A stretch of 7,325 nucleotides of DNA from an uncultured Planctomycetaceae bacterium. GTDB taxonomy: Bacteria > Planctomycetota > Planctomycetia > Planctomycetales > Planctomycetaceae. Made by a program: the position numbers and the translations under genes. This document shows, in pieces, positions 1-6,105 of the stretch. The DNA is taken from contig CAIXQV010000104.1 in assembly GCA_903921605.1 (NCBI GenBank), positions 1 to 7,325 on the forward strand, read 5' to 3'. The notes below the pieces were generated by a model. It ran no database searches, had not been told where the DNA came from, and worked only from the letters and a program-made list of their open reading frames with translations. Numbering within the stretch: the first letter of the stretch is position 1; each line of letters begins with the position of its first letter.

Positions 1-2
1 CG

Positions 3-1634
3 TTTGACCAGTCTCTGATTGGTCGACAAGGGTTTCTGCTCGGAATCATTCACCCGTTTCTGTACGCCAAGGCAATCAAAAAGGCTTTCGGGTCAGATTG
101 GGCGCAGGCAAAGTCGATCTTCCCGACAGAGCAGGATCTGTTCAACACGCAGACCGAATTGGATGCCGATGAAAACTGGGTCCGGATGGAGAAGATCGGA
201 AAGCTGGCCGTCACCGATGTTCACGGTGGAGTGAATCGCGAAGAGGACAGCGTATTCATGCCGGAATGGATCAATAAGGTTCCAGGCGTCGGCGGGAGTG
301 AACGAGCTGGCTCAGCGTTCATCAATACTCAACGCCGGCTTGTCTTCCGAAGTCTGGTCGAAAAGCTATCCAAGAAATTGGACGGTAAGCGATCCATCAG
401 CAATGCGGAGCTTCGTGTTATCGGAAACTTCGTGAACATTTCTTCCGGCCGTGGAAGTATGGGCAAGTACGCCAATTCGCTCGAAGCGATGACAATGCTG
501 TTCTTCTCGCCTCGCTGGTGGGCAAGCCGTCTTGCGTGGCTGTCCGGTCAGCCGATGTGGCACAACACGGGATGGTTCGGCGGCGAGGGAGCTTCCCGGG
601 AAGTCCGTGCGATGGTTGCCGTGGAAATGACGAAGCAGGTTGCGGCACAGATGGCCATCATGGGAATCGCAGCTGCTGCGCTGACTGCGGCCTACGGGGC
701 TGGTGGCGACGATGAGGAATGGCAGTTCTATTACGATCCGCGTCATCCAGACTTCGGAAAGATTCGCATTGGCCGAACGATGATCGACATGACTCCGGGG
801 CTTGCACAGCACGCATCATTGATAGCCAGAATGTTCGGAACTGAGGTTCGACGATGGGAGGGAGCTTCAGAAGCCAAGACCGGAACAATCCTGATGAACT
901 ACGGCCGAGGGAAGCTGGCTCCTATTCCGTCCATGGTTGCGGATTTTATGTCGGACAATAAGCAGTCACTGTCTGGAACAAAGGCCGGTTCAGGTGAATG
1001 GTTCTACGATCGACTTTCACCACTGATCGTTCAAGACGTCATCAAATCCACGAAGGAGGAAGGGATTCCAATGGGGACTGCTCTTTCGCTAATGATGTTC
1101 TTCGGGATTGGAGCCCAAACTCGTGAAGAACGTGTCAAAGCCCGTGGCGACCTGGCCAATGAACTGCGGGCCGCACGAAAGCAGGGGAAATCTCAGGATC
1201 AGATTCAGAAGATCGTCAAGGAACATCTGAAGAACGCGGCGAAGTCTGAAGCCAAAGAAGACCTGCGAACCGCGGATCCGGAAACGATGGCCGAGATCCA
1301 GAAGGTGATTGCTGGGGAAGCATCTCCCGCACTCATTGAGGCAATGGAGAAAGAGAAGGGTGATATCGCACTCAGGGCAGTTGAAAAGCTGTCGTCAGAA
1401 GATCGGGCCAACAAGAAGGGGACCGGCGAGGACGATGGGATCCAGACGTCTCGCGAGATTCTCCGTTCGATTGCCCCAACAGCGGAAGAGGCAATCGAAC
1501 TCTTCGAGAATGCGTACAAAGCGAAGTACGGCCGACTGACGGAACTGGTAGGAGAAAAGGGGCACAAACATTATGTCCCGAAGAAGAATGTTCGCGCTGC
1601 TCGAATACGAATCAGGGCGATGTACGGCAAATAA
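3..1634 (+). CDS. C-terminal part of a phage large polyvalent protein (LPD38-like), 5' end outside window
   Basis: The frame is open from the window edge to TAA at 1632-1634, giving 543 residues; the true start lies upstream, so the internal TTG at 159 is not its start. Seen in order (window numbering): a tract with SERAGSAFINTQRR near residues 99-112, NISSGRG near 145-151, FFSPRWWASR near 167-176, an Ala-rich hydrophobic helix near 213-231, a beta-like stretch DPRHPDFGKIRIGRTMID near 245-262, and SPLIVQDVIKSTKEEG near 339-354. A charged, helical Lys/Glu/Ala-rich tail follows from about 373 to the end. From memory, this order resembles the LPD38-type C-terminal region of very long tailed-phage proteins, which are often packaged in the virion or injected. 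Its function is unknown. No catalytic motif is visible in this part. It is the only plus-strand gene and faces the rest of the window tail to tail. Coding status is very sure; the family name is moderate. Confidence 0.85.
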   Translation, partial: FDQSLIGRQGFLLGIIHPFLYAKAIKKAFGSDWAQAKSIFPTEQDLFNTQTELDADENWVRMEKIGKLAVTDVHGGVNREEDSVFMPEWINKVPGVGGSERAGSAFINTQRRLVFRSLVEKLSKKLDGKRSISNAELRVIGNFVNISSGRGSMGKYANSLEAMTMLFFSPRWWASRLAWLSGQPMWHNTGWFGGEGASREVRAMVAVEMTKQVAAQMAIMGIAAAALTAAYGAGGDDEEWQFYYDPRHPDFGKIRIGRTMIDMTPGLAQHASLIARMFGTEVRRWEGASEAKTGTILMNYGRGKLAPIPSMVADFMSDNKQSLSGTKAGSGEWFYDRLSPLIVQDVIKSTKEEGIPMGTALSLMMFFGIGAQTREERVKARGDLANELRAARKQGKSQDQIQKIVKEHLKNAAKSEAKEDLRTADPETMAEIQKVIAGEASPALIEAMEKEKGDIALRAVEKLSSEDRANKKGTGEDDGIQTSREILRSIAPTAEEAIELFENAYKAKYGRLTELVGEKGHKHYVPKKNVRAARIRIRAMYGK

Positions 1635-1635
1635 A

Positions 1636-1665
1636 AAAGGCGGCTGGTGTTGCCCAGCCGCCTTT
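1636..1665. terminator. Bidirectional intrinsic terminator between convergent genes
   Basis: A perfect 12-bp stem (AAAGGCGGCTGG at 1636-1647 with CCAGCCGCCTTT at 1654-1665) closes a 6-nt loop. On the plus strand the stem ends in CCTTTCTCTT; on the minus strand it ends in CCTTTTTTATTT, a better U-tract. It begins 2 nt after the plus-strand stop codon and ends 4 nt before the minus-strand stop at 1669, so it can end transcripts from both sides. Confidence 0.95.
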
Positions 1666-1668
1666 CTC

Positions 1669-2157
1669 TTATCGTAGTCGTCGTGTAAGAGCCCTGATGT
1701 CAATTTCATCAGGCCCAATCCACACGACCTCGTAACGGCCATCAGGAAGGTTCGTAAAGGTAATCCACTTGAGTTGTTTCGCGGAGTACATATATGTCTT
1801 CACTGTCCTAGAGGCCAACCCCCCGCATTCGCTGGAATCCACAATTCCACCGGCTTTAAGCACAGCGATGAAGCTGAGCATTGCTGCAGATGGTTTTCGA
1901 TATGTGACCGGCTCAATTGATAAGATGGTATCGCCGTCCATTGTGACGATGCCCTCGCGAATGAAACGGCGGATAGCAGAGAGGGCTGCGGATTCCGGAC
2001 TTGCATAAATCTTCGCAATGACATGCCACGGGATGATGCGTGCAATCCTCGCTATGGCAAAGCTCTTATCACACGGAACATTATCCGCGACAATCTGCCT
2101 TGCGTTGGCTAACCATTTGTCAGGATTGATTTCAGCTTTTTTGTTATAGCGTCCCAT
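1669..2157 (-). CDS. 162-aa hypothetical protein, possible winged-helix DNA-binding regulator
   Basis: I do not recognise this family. The ATG at 2157 is well supported: a strong Shine-Dalgarno (AAAGGAGGT, minus strand) lies about 9 nt upstream. The first 49 bp overlap the end of the ParB-like gene, so the two are probably translated from one transcript and may be coupled. The protein is soluble and basic. Residues 30-80 and 88-148 both read like a helix-turn-helix followed by a strand pair. The second has a candidate recognition helix SRTVKTYMYSAKQLKWI at about 116-132 and a wing-like end DGRYEVVWIG at about 139-148. This suggests tandem winged helices, but no diagnostic motif settles it. 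Pairing with a ParB-like DNA binder fits a regulatory or replication/partition role. The bidirectional terminator follows directly after the stop. The gene is real with high confidence; the function is a guess. Confidence 0.82.
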   Translation of the reverse strand: MGRYNKKAEINPDKWLANARQIVADNVPCDKSFAIARIARIIPWHVIAKIYASPESAALSAIRRFIREGIVTMDGDTILSIEPVTYRKPSAAMLSFIAVLKAGGIVDSSECGGLASRTVKTYMYSAKQLKWITFTNLPDGRYEVVWIGPDEIDIRALTRRLR

Positions 2158-3044
2158 CGGATGAGTACCTCCTTTCCATCCTGTTCATCCAGTTGCAGCT
2201 GACTGAGAACCGTTCGCCCTTCAACAAGGTTTTCAATCTTTGAAAGAACAGCCATCATCTGAGAGCGGATGGGGCGTTCGATAACCTTACTGGCTGGCCC
2301 TCGTCGCGTTTCAGCAGATTCATACATTTGCTGAACAAGTCGCAGTTTCGCGGCTTCATTGGTAGCCGTAGAGATCGCGGTGTTTAGTTCGCTGATCTCT
2401 GTCGTGCTTGGGACACGTTTCGCGATGTACGACGCAACAACCTTAAACAAAGGTGCGGATTTGGTGTGCTGCCACACATTCATGAGGGCAGTTGCCGAGA
2501 CAGCTGAAGGGATGACGATCCCAAGATCCGCAGCTTTATCACGAACTTCATGAGAGCGGAGGTGGGAGCGAAGAAGACTTTCGTCAACCTTCATATTCGC
2601 AGCAGCGTCAGCAACCTTCAAACCGCTAAGGCGGACGAGATCGACAGCCTGGGCTATACGCTGAGCCCGATCCCCCCGAAGACCCTCAATCGAATTCAAC
2701 GCCGGGCACAGCACACGGAATTCAGTGTCGTTGCATTCAACAACAATTGCCCTGAACTCTGTGCATCCGTTGATTGTTGCGGCTTCATGGCGATGATTTC
2801 CGCCCGCGATCACGTACTTAGCCGAACCTTTGAGTTTCGCGAGAACAATCGCCGGGAACACGCTTCCTCGTTTCATCGAAATGGCGTAGTCGTCCACCAT
2901 TTCTTTAACAACGCTGACAGGACGCGCTCTATTTTGTCGGGACTTAGGAACATCAATCGCACTGGCCGGAATGTTTCGATAGACGGGATTTAATCCAAGT
3001 CTTCTGCACTCCACTTCCGCTAATTCATGATTAACAAATTCCAC
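2109..3044 (-). CDS. ParB/sulfiredoxin-fold DNA-binding protein, ParB-like (311 aa)
   Basis: Residues about 24-110 look like a ParB N-terminal (ParB/Srx) domain: IPASAIDVPKSRQNRARPVS, then FPAIVLAKLKG, then YVIAGGNHRHEAA at 77-89. The last corresponds to the conserved nucleotide-binding box (GERR/GGxHR type). Residues 126-168 resemble the following helix-turn-helix (RIAQAVDLV, then VADAAANMKVDESLLRSHLR at 144-163). The remainder is mostly helical. ParB-fold proteins bind DNA and CTP; phage members act in partition, transcription control or DNA modification. I cannot tell which applies here, and no ParA is present. An upstream start at 3140 is possible, but the extension would encode the hairpin at 3063-3100 and has no well-spaced ribosome site. 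GTG at 3044 has GGAG 8 nt upstream and is preferred. The gene's last 49 bp overlap the next gene. A promoter-like sequence and an inverted repeat lie upstream, so autoregulation is possible. Confidence 0.85.
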   Translation of the reverse strand: MEFVNHELAEVECRRLGLNPVYRNIPASAIDVPKSRQNRARPVSVVKEMVDDYAISMKRGSVFPAIVLAKLKGSAKYVIAGGNHRHEAATINGCTEFRAIVVECNDTEFRVLCPALNSIEGLRGDRAQRIAQAVDLVRLSGLKVADAAANMKVDESLLRSHLRSHEVRDKAADLGIVIPSAVSATALMNVWQHTKSAPLFKVVASYIAKRVPSTTEISELNTAISTATNEAAKLRLVQQMYESAETRRGPASKVIERPIRSQMMAVLSKIENLVEGRTVLSQLQLDEQDGKEVLIRWDAITKKLKSILTNG

Positions 3045-3052
3045 GGTACACA

Positions 3053-3056
3053 CTCC
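3053..3056 (-). promoter_or_regulatory. Shine-Dalgarno deciding the start of the ParB-like gene
   Basis: GGAG on the minus strand sits 8 nt before GTG at 3044 and just after the U-tract of the hairpin at 3061-3100. It argues for 3044 over the longer frame beginning at 3140. Confidence 0.7.
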
Positions 3057-3060
3057 AAAG

Positions 3061-3100
3061 AAAAACCCGCTCTTTCCGGGGCAAGCAGAAAGGCGGGTTT
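3061..3100 (-). terminator. Terminator or attenuator hairpin in the leader of the ParB-like gene
   Basis: Plus-strand AAACCCGC (3063-3070) pairs with GCGGGTTT (3093-3100), and CTTTC (3072-3076) with GAAAG (3088-3092), with a one-base bulge at 3071 and an 11-nt loop. On the minus strand the stem is followed by a U-rich run (GGGTTTTTCTTT). It lies only about 16 nt before the preferred GTG at 3044 and downstream of the promoter-like site at 3165-3193. It could end read-through from the 132-aa gene or attenuate the ParB-like gene itself. Confidence 0.8.
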
Positions 3101-3142
3101 CTCTGAATGGGATTTTCTCCCAAACACGTTCTGTTAGCACCT

Positions 3143-3177
3143 CTTGCCAGATGCCGTTGGTGAAACGTTATGGCAAG
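3143..3177. repeat. Inverted repeat around the -10 of the ParB-like promoter, candidate operator
   Basis: CTTGCCA (3143-3149) and TGGCAAG (3171-3177) are perfect 7-bp inverted arms 21 bp apart. The right arm lies in the promoter spacer next to the -10 hexamer and the left arm just past the expected start of transcription. A 28-bp centre-to-centre spacing would place both arms on roughly similar faces of the helix. The arrangement fits a repressor site, but a 7-bp repeat can also arise by chance. Confidence 0.4.
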
Positions 3178-3193
3178 TCGGAATAGGTGTCAA
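3165..3193 (-). promoter_or_regulatory. Sigma70-like promoter upstream of the ParB-like gene
   Basis: On the minus strand TTGACA (3193-3188, a perfect -35) is followed after exactly 17 bp by TAACGT (3170-3165; it matches TATAAT at positions 1, 2 and 6). The site starts 16 nt after the stop of the 132-aa gene, inside the largest non-coding gap (3045-3208), and points at the ParB-like gene. It is the only convincing promoter I see in the window. The weak -10 would fit a regulated promoter. Confidence 0.5.
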
Positions 3194-3208
3194 TAGCTGT
3201 GATCACAA

Positions 3209-3607
3209 TTACCCATGATGACTGGAGTTTTCACGTGCGATAGCTTCAGCTTTGTCGGTGGCTTCCTGAAATCCGATGATACGGCCTTTCATCATCCCCA
3301 CTTCTGAACTCAGTGAAATGACCTGCTGAATAAGCACGTTCATTCGTTCGGCACTGGCCTTGTTGTCCGCGTCGTAACGCTCTGCGGCTCGCTTGTGTTC
3401 CGCTTCGCATTTCTCAAGGGCCGCGTCAGTCGCTTTGCTCAGGGCGTTGTTCCGGTCCCAAAGGACTTTCACTGCACCAGTCAGCGCGGCAAGCAGAGTA
3501 CCACCAGCCCCAACAACGACGGGATCTGAAACATCTATCATGGATGTTCCAAGGAGAAACAGTCCGGTTGACACAGCACCAATAACAGCTTCAGTAAGAG
3601 CATTCAT
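3209..3607 (-). CDS. 132-aa membrane protein: two membrane segments plus long coiled coil (possible lysis accessory)
   Basis: The ATG at 3607 has AAGGA about 9 nt upstream. Residues about 4-23 and 30-50 are hydrophobic with small residues (AVIGAVSTGLFLLG; VVVGAGGTLLAALTGAVKVLW), separated by a short polar turn containing ASP/SER residues. This would make a membrane hairpin. Residues about 52-128 are highly charged and helical with heptad-like spacing (ALSKATDAALEKCEAEHKR onward) and probably form a coiled coil. The tail ends in SSHHG. Two membrane segments near the N-terminus with a coiled-coil tail are common among phage holins, antiholins and spanin-like proteins, but there is no family-specific motif. 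Its position directly after the 67-aa holin-like gene, separated only by a terminator hairpin, supports a lysis or envelope role by context alone. Confidence 0.78.
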   Translation of the reverse strand: MNALTEAVIGAVSTGLFLLGTSMIDVSDPVVVGAGGTLLAALTGAVKVLWDRNNALSKATDAALEKCEAEHKRAAERYDADNKASAERMNVLIQQVISLSSEVGMMKGRIIGFQEATDKAEAIARENSSHHG

Positions 3608-3629
3608 CGGCCAGATTCCTTCTGTATGT

Positions 3630-3665
3630 AAAAAAACCGGCTAACCGCCATTGGCGGTTGCCGGT
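3630..3665 (-). terminator. Strong intrinsic terminator between the 67-aa and 132-aa membrane protein genes
   Basis: AACCGCC (3643-3649) pairs with GGCGGTT (3653-3659) over a 3-nt loop, and ACCGGC (3636-3641) pairs with GCCGGT (3660-3665), with one bulged base at 3642. The total is 13 bp, mostly G-C. On the minus strand it is followed by an unbroken T run (3636-3630). It ends about 22 nt before the next start codon, leaving no space for a promoter. Confidence 0.88.
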
Positions 3666-3686
3666 AGTTTTAGTCCTGTCCATGGA

Positions 3687-3890
3687 CTAACGTTTCAGGC
3701 CAGCTTGCTCACTGGTCACGCCATTATCGCGTGCAGCGGAGCCAAGTCCCATCAGGGCGAACCCCGCGAAGATTTCAGGGATTGAAGGATTCGTTTTCGG
3801 ATCAGAATCAAAAGCCGTCATTGCCTCGGCCAGAACGATCATCAGTCCAGAAATGATTCCGAACATTGTGGTTCGCCATGATGCACCCAT
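3687..3890 (-). CDS. 67-aa holin-like phage membrane protein
   Basis: ATG at 3890 is preceded by AAAGGAG with 8-nt spacing; the gene lies 20 bp after the 730-aa gene, so it is co-transcribed. The protein begins with a short basic segment (SWRTT), then a membrane helix at about 8-24 (MFGIISGLMIVLAEAM), a polar loop with DSDPKTNPSIPEI, a second hydrophobic stretch at about 40-52 (IFAGFALMGLGSAA), and a tail ARDNGVTSEQAGLKR. From memory, small phage proteins with the order 'SWKTT - helix - PE - helix - ARDNNVTSEQAG' are common and usually annotated as hypothetical or holin-like membrane proteins. I recognise that pattern but cannot verify it by search. A holin would permit release of a cytoplasmic enzyme such as the neighbouring metalloprotease. 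The pore-forming role is inferred. Confidence 0.8.
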   Translation of the reverse strand: MGASWRTTMFGIISGLMIVLAEAMTAFDSDPKTNPSIPEIFAGFALMGLGSAARDNGVTSEQAGLKR

Positions 3891-3910
3891 GTTTCATACT
3901 CCTTTGGTGT

Positions 3911-5029
3911 CTATCGCCTGTAAATCCAGATGTCACCAATCTGAGTCATCGACAGTCCCGGAATCTCGTGATATGGGCTGGCAACAACCCTCAATGGTTT
4001 TAACTTCGGCGAGAGTTTAGCGAGCAACGGCGGGTAGAGGTAGGTTGTGGCTACGGTCGCCTCCGTGAAATCGAAATCGAGGGCGTCGCCGATCTTAATC
4101 GTGATCATGTGATCAAAACCGGCGTTTTTCACGGCGTGCCGTGCCACCATTGCTCTGGCGGTGTCGAGTTCAACCCCAATTCCTCGGGTTCCTCGCTTGG
4201 CGGCGGCGATGAGGATTCTCGCATCTCCGCAACCAAGGTCTGCCAAAACGTCTGAATTCCGTAGGCCAATTTGATCCAGCATAGTCTCAACCAGAGCATG
4301 GGGCGTTCCTTCCTGATCAGGGGTGACTTGCGTCTGAGACCGTTCAAACGCTTTTTTCTGATTCCGGTATTCCTGCTGCATCCCACGAATTGACCGGCAC
4401 ATTGAGCAGTTGCAGTTTCGGTTGTACGTCTCCAGATCGATCATTCCCCAGCCTGGCCACTGGATGTAGCGAACAGGTGCAGAGACGTTTGCGGCCGGAG
4501 CGATGACGACCGGATTCACAACGGCCGTAGAAGGTGTCGCCAGCTGCAACATGCCAATGGCGGTTGATGAATCAATGTAGCCATACTGAGGCTCAGAAAG
4601 CCAGCGGCCGGTTTCCCAGTCGATGACCACGAATGCAGGATATCCCCGAATCTTGCTCCCGTACTGATTCCGGTTCGCGGAATTCGTCATCTCGTATTCG
4701 CGGACCGTGTAACCTTGCTGCTCCACCTTCCACTTCTCGGAGTTCTTCCATCGCTGGCATGGTCCGCAATACGTCGCGGTGAACATGGCCAGATAGGACT
4801 TGGGAGACGTTAATTGTGGGGCAGGAACTGAAACAGAAGGCGAATCATGTTCAACGAATGGCGGAAGATCGGGCAGCGGATCCGGCTTCTGTGATTCGGC
4901 CGGCACGATCGCAGCTGGTGGTGGAGTGACGACCGGCCCGTTTCCGGAAACCACGATCGATCGACCATCGCTGGAGACTACCTGGGCACTGGCCGAGGAA
5001 CAGCACAGCATGATAGCCAGCAGGATCAT
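3911..5029 (-). other. Possible internal start giving a separate 372-aa exported thioredoxin-methyltransferase
   Basis: In the same frame as the 730-aa protein, ATG at 5029 opens MILLAIMLCCSSASAQ, a compact signal-peptide-like sequence with a plausible SASA/Q cleavage site. The product would be a secreted 372-aa thioredoxin-methyltransferase. The upstream Shine-Dalgarno is weak (AAAGAG about 10 nt before), so initiation here is uncertain. The alternative is that the hydrophobic stretch is a mid-protein membrane anchor. Confidence 0.35.
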
Positions 5030-6103
5030 CGGGAATCGCTCTTTGAACTTCGTCACCAGCCAGTTGATTGTGGCGTTCTGAACCGCGTCACTAACCTGCA
5101 GATCGCGAAGCTGTTTCTGAACTCCGATTCCCGTGTCTGGCGGATTCGGTGGAACCGGCACATCGCCGCCTCCTGGAATCGGAACCGGAACGCCACCAAA
5201 TTGGCCCTTCAGCCACTGCGTTGAAGGATCGTTCGGAACCCATTCAGTCGGAAGGTTATTCACGATACTCGGATTCATGACGCCGCCGTTCGTGTGTCCG
5301 CGGCCGCAGTTGTGACCAAGCTCGTGCTTAATCAGGGTTGTCCACTGAGTGATAATCGCGGCAGTGTCAGATCCTCCGCGATACGTGTTCAGGAACTTGC
5401 ACCAGATTTTGCCGCCGCATTGTTCGCCAGTACCGACGATGGCCAAGCCAATCCAGCCATCCGAATTGTTCACGAAAGACATCTCGGTGTTGATGTTTCC
5501 GTTGAAGTTTTCGCCAGTGATCATATCCCGGCCGTCTTTGACGAATCGGAACAACAATCCTACACCGGCGTATGCCTTCTGCACGTTCTTCAAAACATCC
5601 CCGAATATCAACTTGAGAAATCCGGGAAGACCTGAAGTATCAACACCGACGGTCGCGCAATGGAAATTTCCAACTTCATGACATCCTTTCCAATTCCCTG
5701 TCCCGAACGCTGGCTGGGCAGCATCACGCTGCATTCGCAATACGACCGATTGAAGATTCGGATCTTCGTAAAGGAATTCTGTTCCGGGAGGCGGAATGTA
5801 ATCCGGAATCGGACATCGGCAATTGGTTTCCAACAGCATGGCCGTCATCGCGGGACCAATCTCCCCGTCAAAGACGGGTGTCCGTCCATGCTGATCGAGA
5901 ACGTGTTTCGTGTAGCGAGTGGCATCCATGCGGGACATGGAAATCATGGCCGCAATCACGACAGGATCATCCGGCTTCAGCAGCTTCAAGTCCACCTGCT
6001 TGATTGCTTTGCCGTCGGTGTTATCCGGGGACCAGAAGTGACCAGTTTCCCACGCTACCCGGATTGCGAATTGGGAAATGGATTCATTGGGTAAACGCGG
6101 CAC
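3911..6103 (-). CDS. 730-aa multidomain protein: PG-binding-like pro-domain, matrixin-type metalloprotease, thioredoxin-like domain, class I methyltransferase
   Basis: GTG at 6103 has AAAGGAG 7 nt upstream, inside the end of the preceding gene, so translation is probably coupled. Domains in order: residues 45-103 resemble a peptidoglycan-binding/MMP pro-domain (FDGEIGPAMTAML) ending in NCRCPIPD, similar to the MMP cysteine switch. Residues 135-300 are a matrixin-like zinc protease: HELGHNCGRGH at 260-270 with E261 as catalytic base and Met-turn GGVMNPS at 273-279. A Pro/Gly linker spans 304-326. Residues 356-374 look like a signal peptide or membrane helix. A Pro-rich spacer is followed by a thioredoxin fold at 435-520 with CGPC at 446-449 and cis-Pro site GYPAF. 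A Cys cluster CNCSMC lies at 564-569. Residues 603-728 are a class I SAM methyltransferase (DLGCGDARI at 622-630, GVELD at 643-647). The protease may cut host envelope protein; substrates of the other domains are unknown. It may be a fusion of two genes. Confidence 0.88.
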   Translation of the reverse strand: MPRLPNESISQFAIRVAWETGHFWSPDNTDGKAIKQVDLKLLKPDDPVVIAAMISMSRMDATRYTKHVLDQHGRTPVFDGEIGPAMTAMLLETNCRCPIPDYIPPPGTEFLYEDPNLQSVVLRMQRDAAQPAFGTGNWKGCHEVGNFHCATVGVDTSGLPGFLKLIFGDVLKNVQKAYAGVGLLFRFVKDGRDMITGENFNGNINTEMSFVNNSDGWIGLAIVGTGEQCGGKIWCKFLNTYRGGSDTAAIITQWTTLIKHELGHNCGRGHTNGGVMNPSIVNNLPTEWVPNDPSTQWLKGQFGGVPVPIPGGGDVPVPPNPPDTGIGVQKQLRDLQVSDAVQNATINWLVTKFKERFPMILLAIMLCCSSASAQVVSSDGRSIVVSGNGPVVTPPPAAIVPAESQKPDPLPDLPPFVEHDSPSVSVPAPQLTSPKSYLAMFTATYCGPCQRWKNSEKWKVEQQGYTVREYEMTNSANRNQYGSKIRGYPAFVVIDWETGRWLSEPQYGYIDSSTAIGMLQLATPSTAVVNPVVIAPAANVSAPVRYIQWPGWGMIDLETYNRNCNCSMCRSIRGMQQEYRNQKKAFERSQTQVTPDQEGTPHALVETMLDQIGLRNSDVLADLGCGDARILIAAAKRGTRGIGVELDTARAMVARHAVKNAGFDHMITIKIGDALDFDFTEATVATTYLYPPLLAKLSPKLKPLRVVASPYHEIPGLSMTQIGDIWIYRR

Positions 6104-6105
6104 AA

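Noticed and set aside
159..161. TTG as start of the plus-strand gene
   Set aside because: The frame is open back to the window edge with protein-like sequence, so the gene begins further upstream.
2550..2993. 147-codon plus-strand frame opposite the ParB-like gene
   Set aside because: The antisense strand carries the ParB motif and helix-turn-helix; this frame shows no coherent protein pattern.
3045..3140. N-terminal extension of the ParB-like protein beginning at 3140
   Set aside because: The extra 32 codons encode the terminator-like hairpin, the start has no properly spaced ribosome site, and a better site precedes GTG at 3044.
3671..3689. Inverted repeat TAGTCC / GGACTA at the end of the 67-aa gene
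   Set aside because: Six-base arms with no T-run, overlapping the stop codon and next to a much stronger terminator; likely chance or a minor extension of that structure.
5294..6094. Three long plus-strand open frames opposite the 730-aa gene
   Set aside because: They lack recognisable domains and good ribosome sites and lie entirely opposite a frame with clear conserved motifs; they are antisense shadows.
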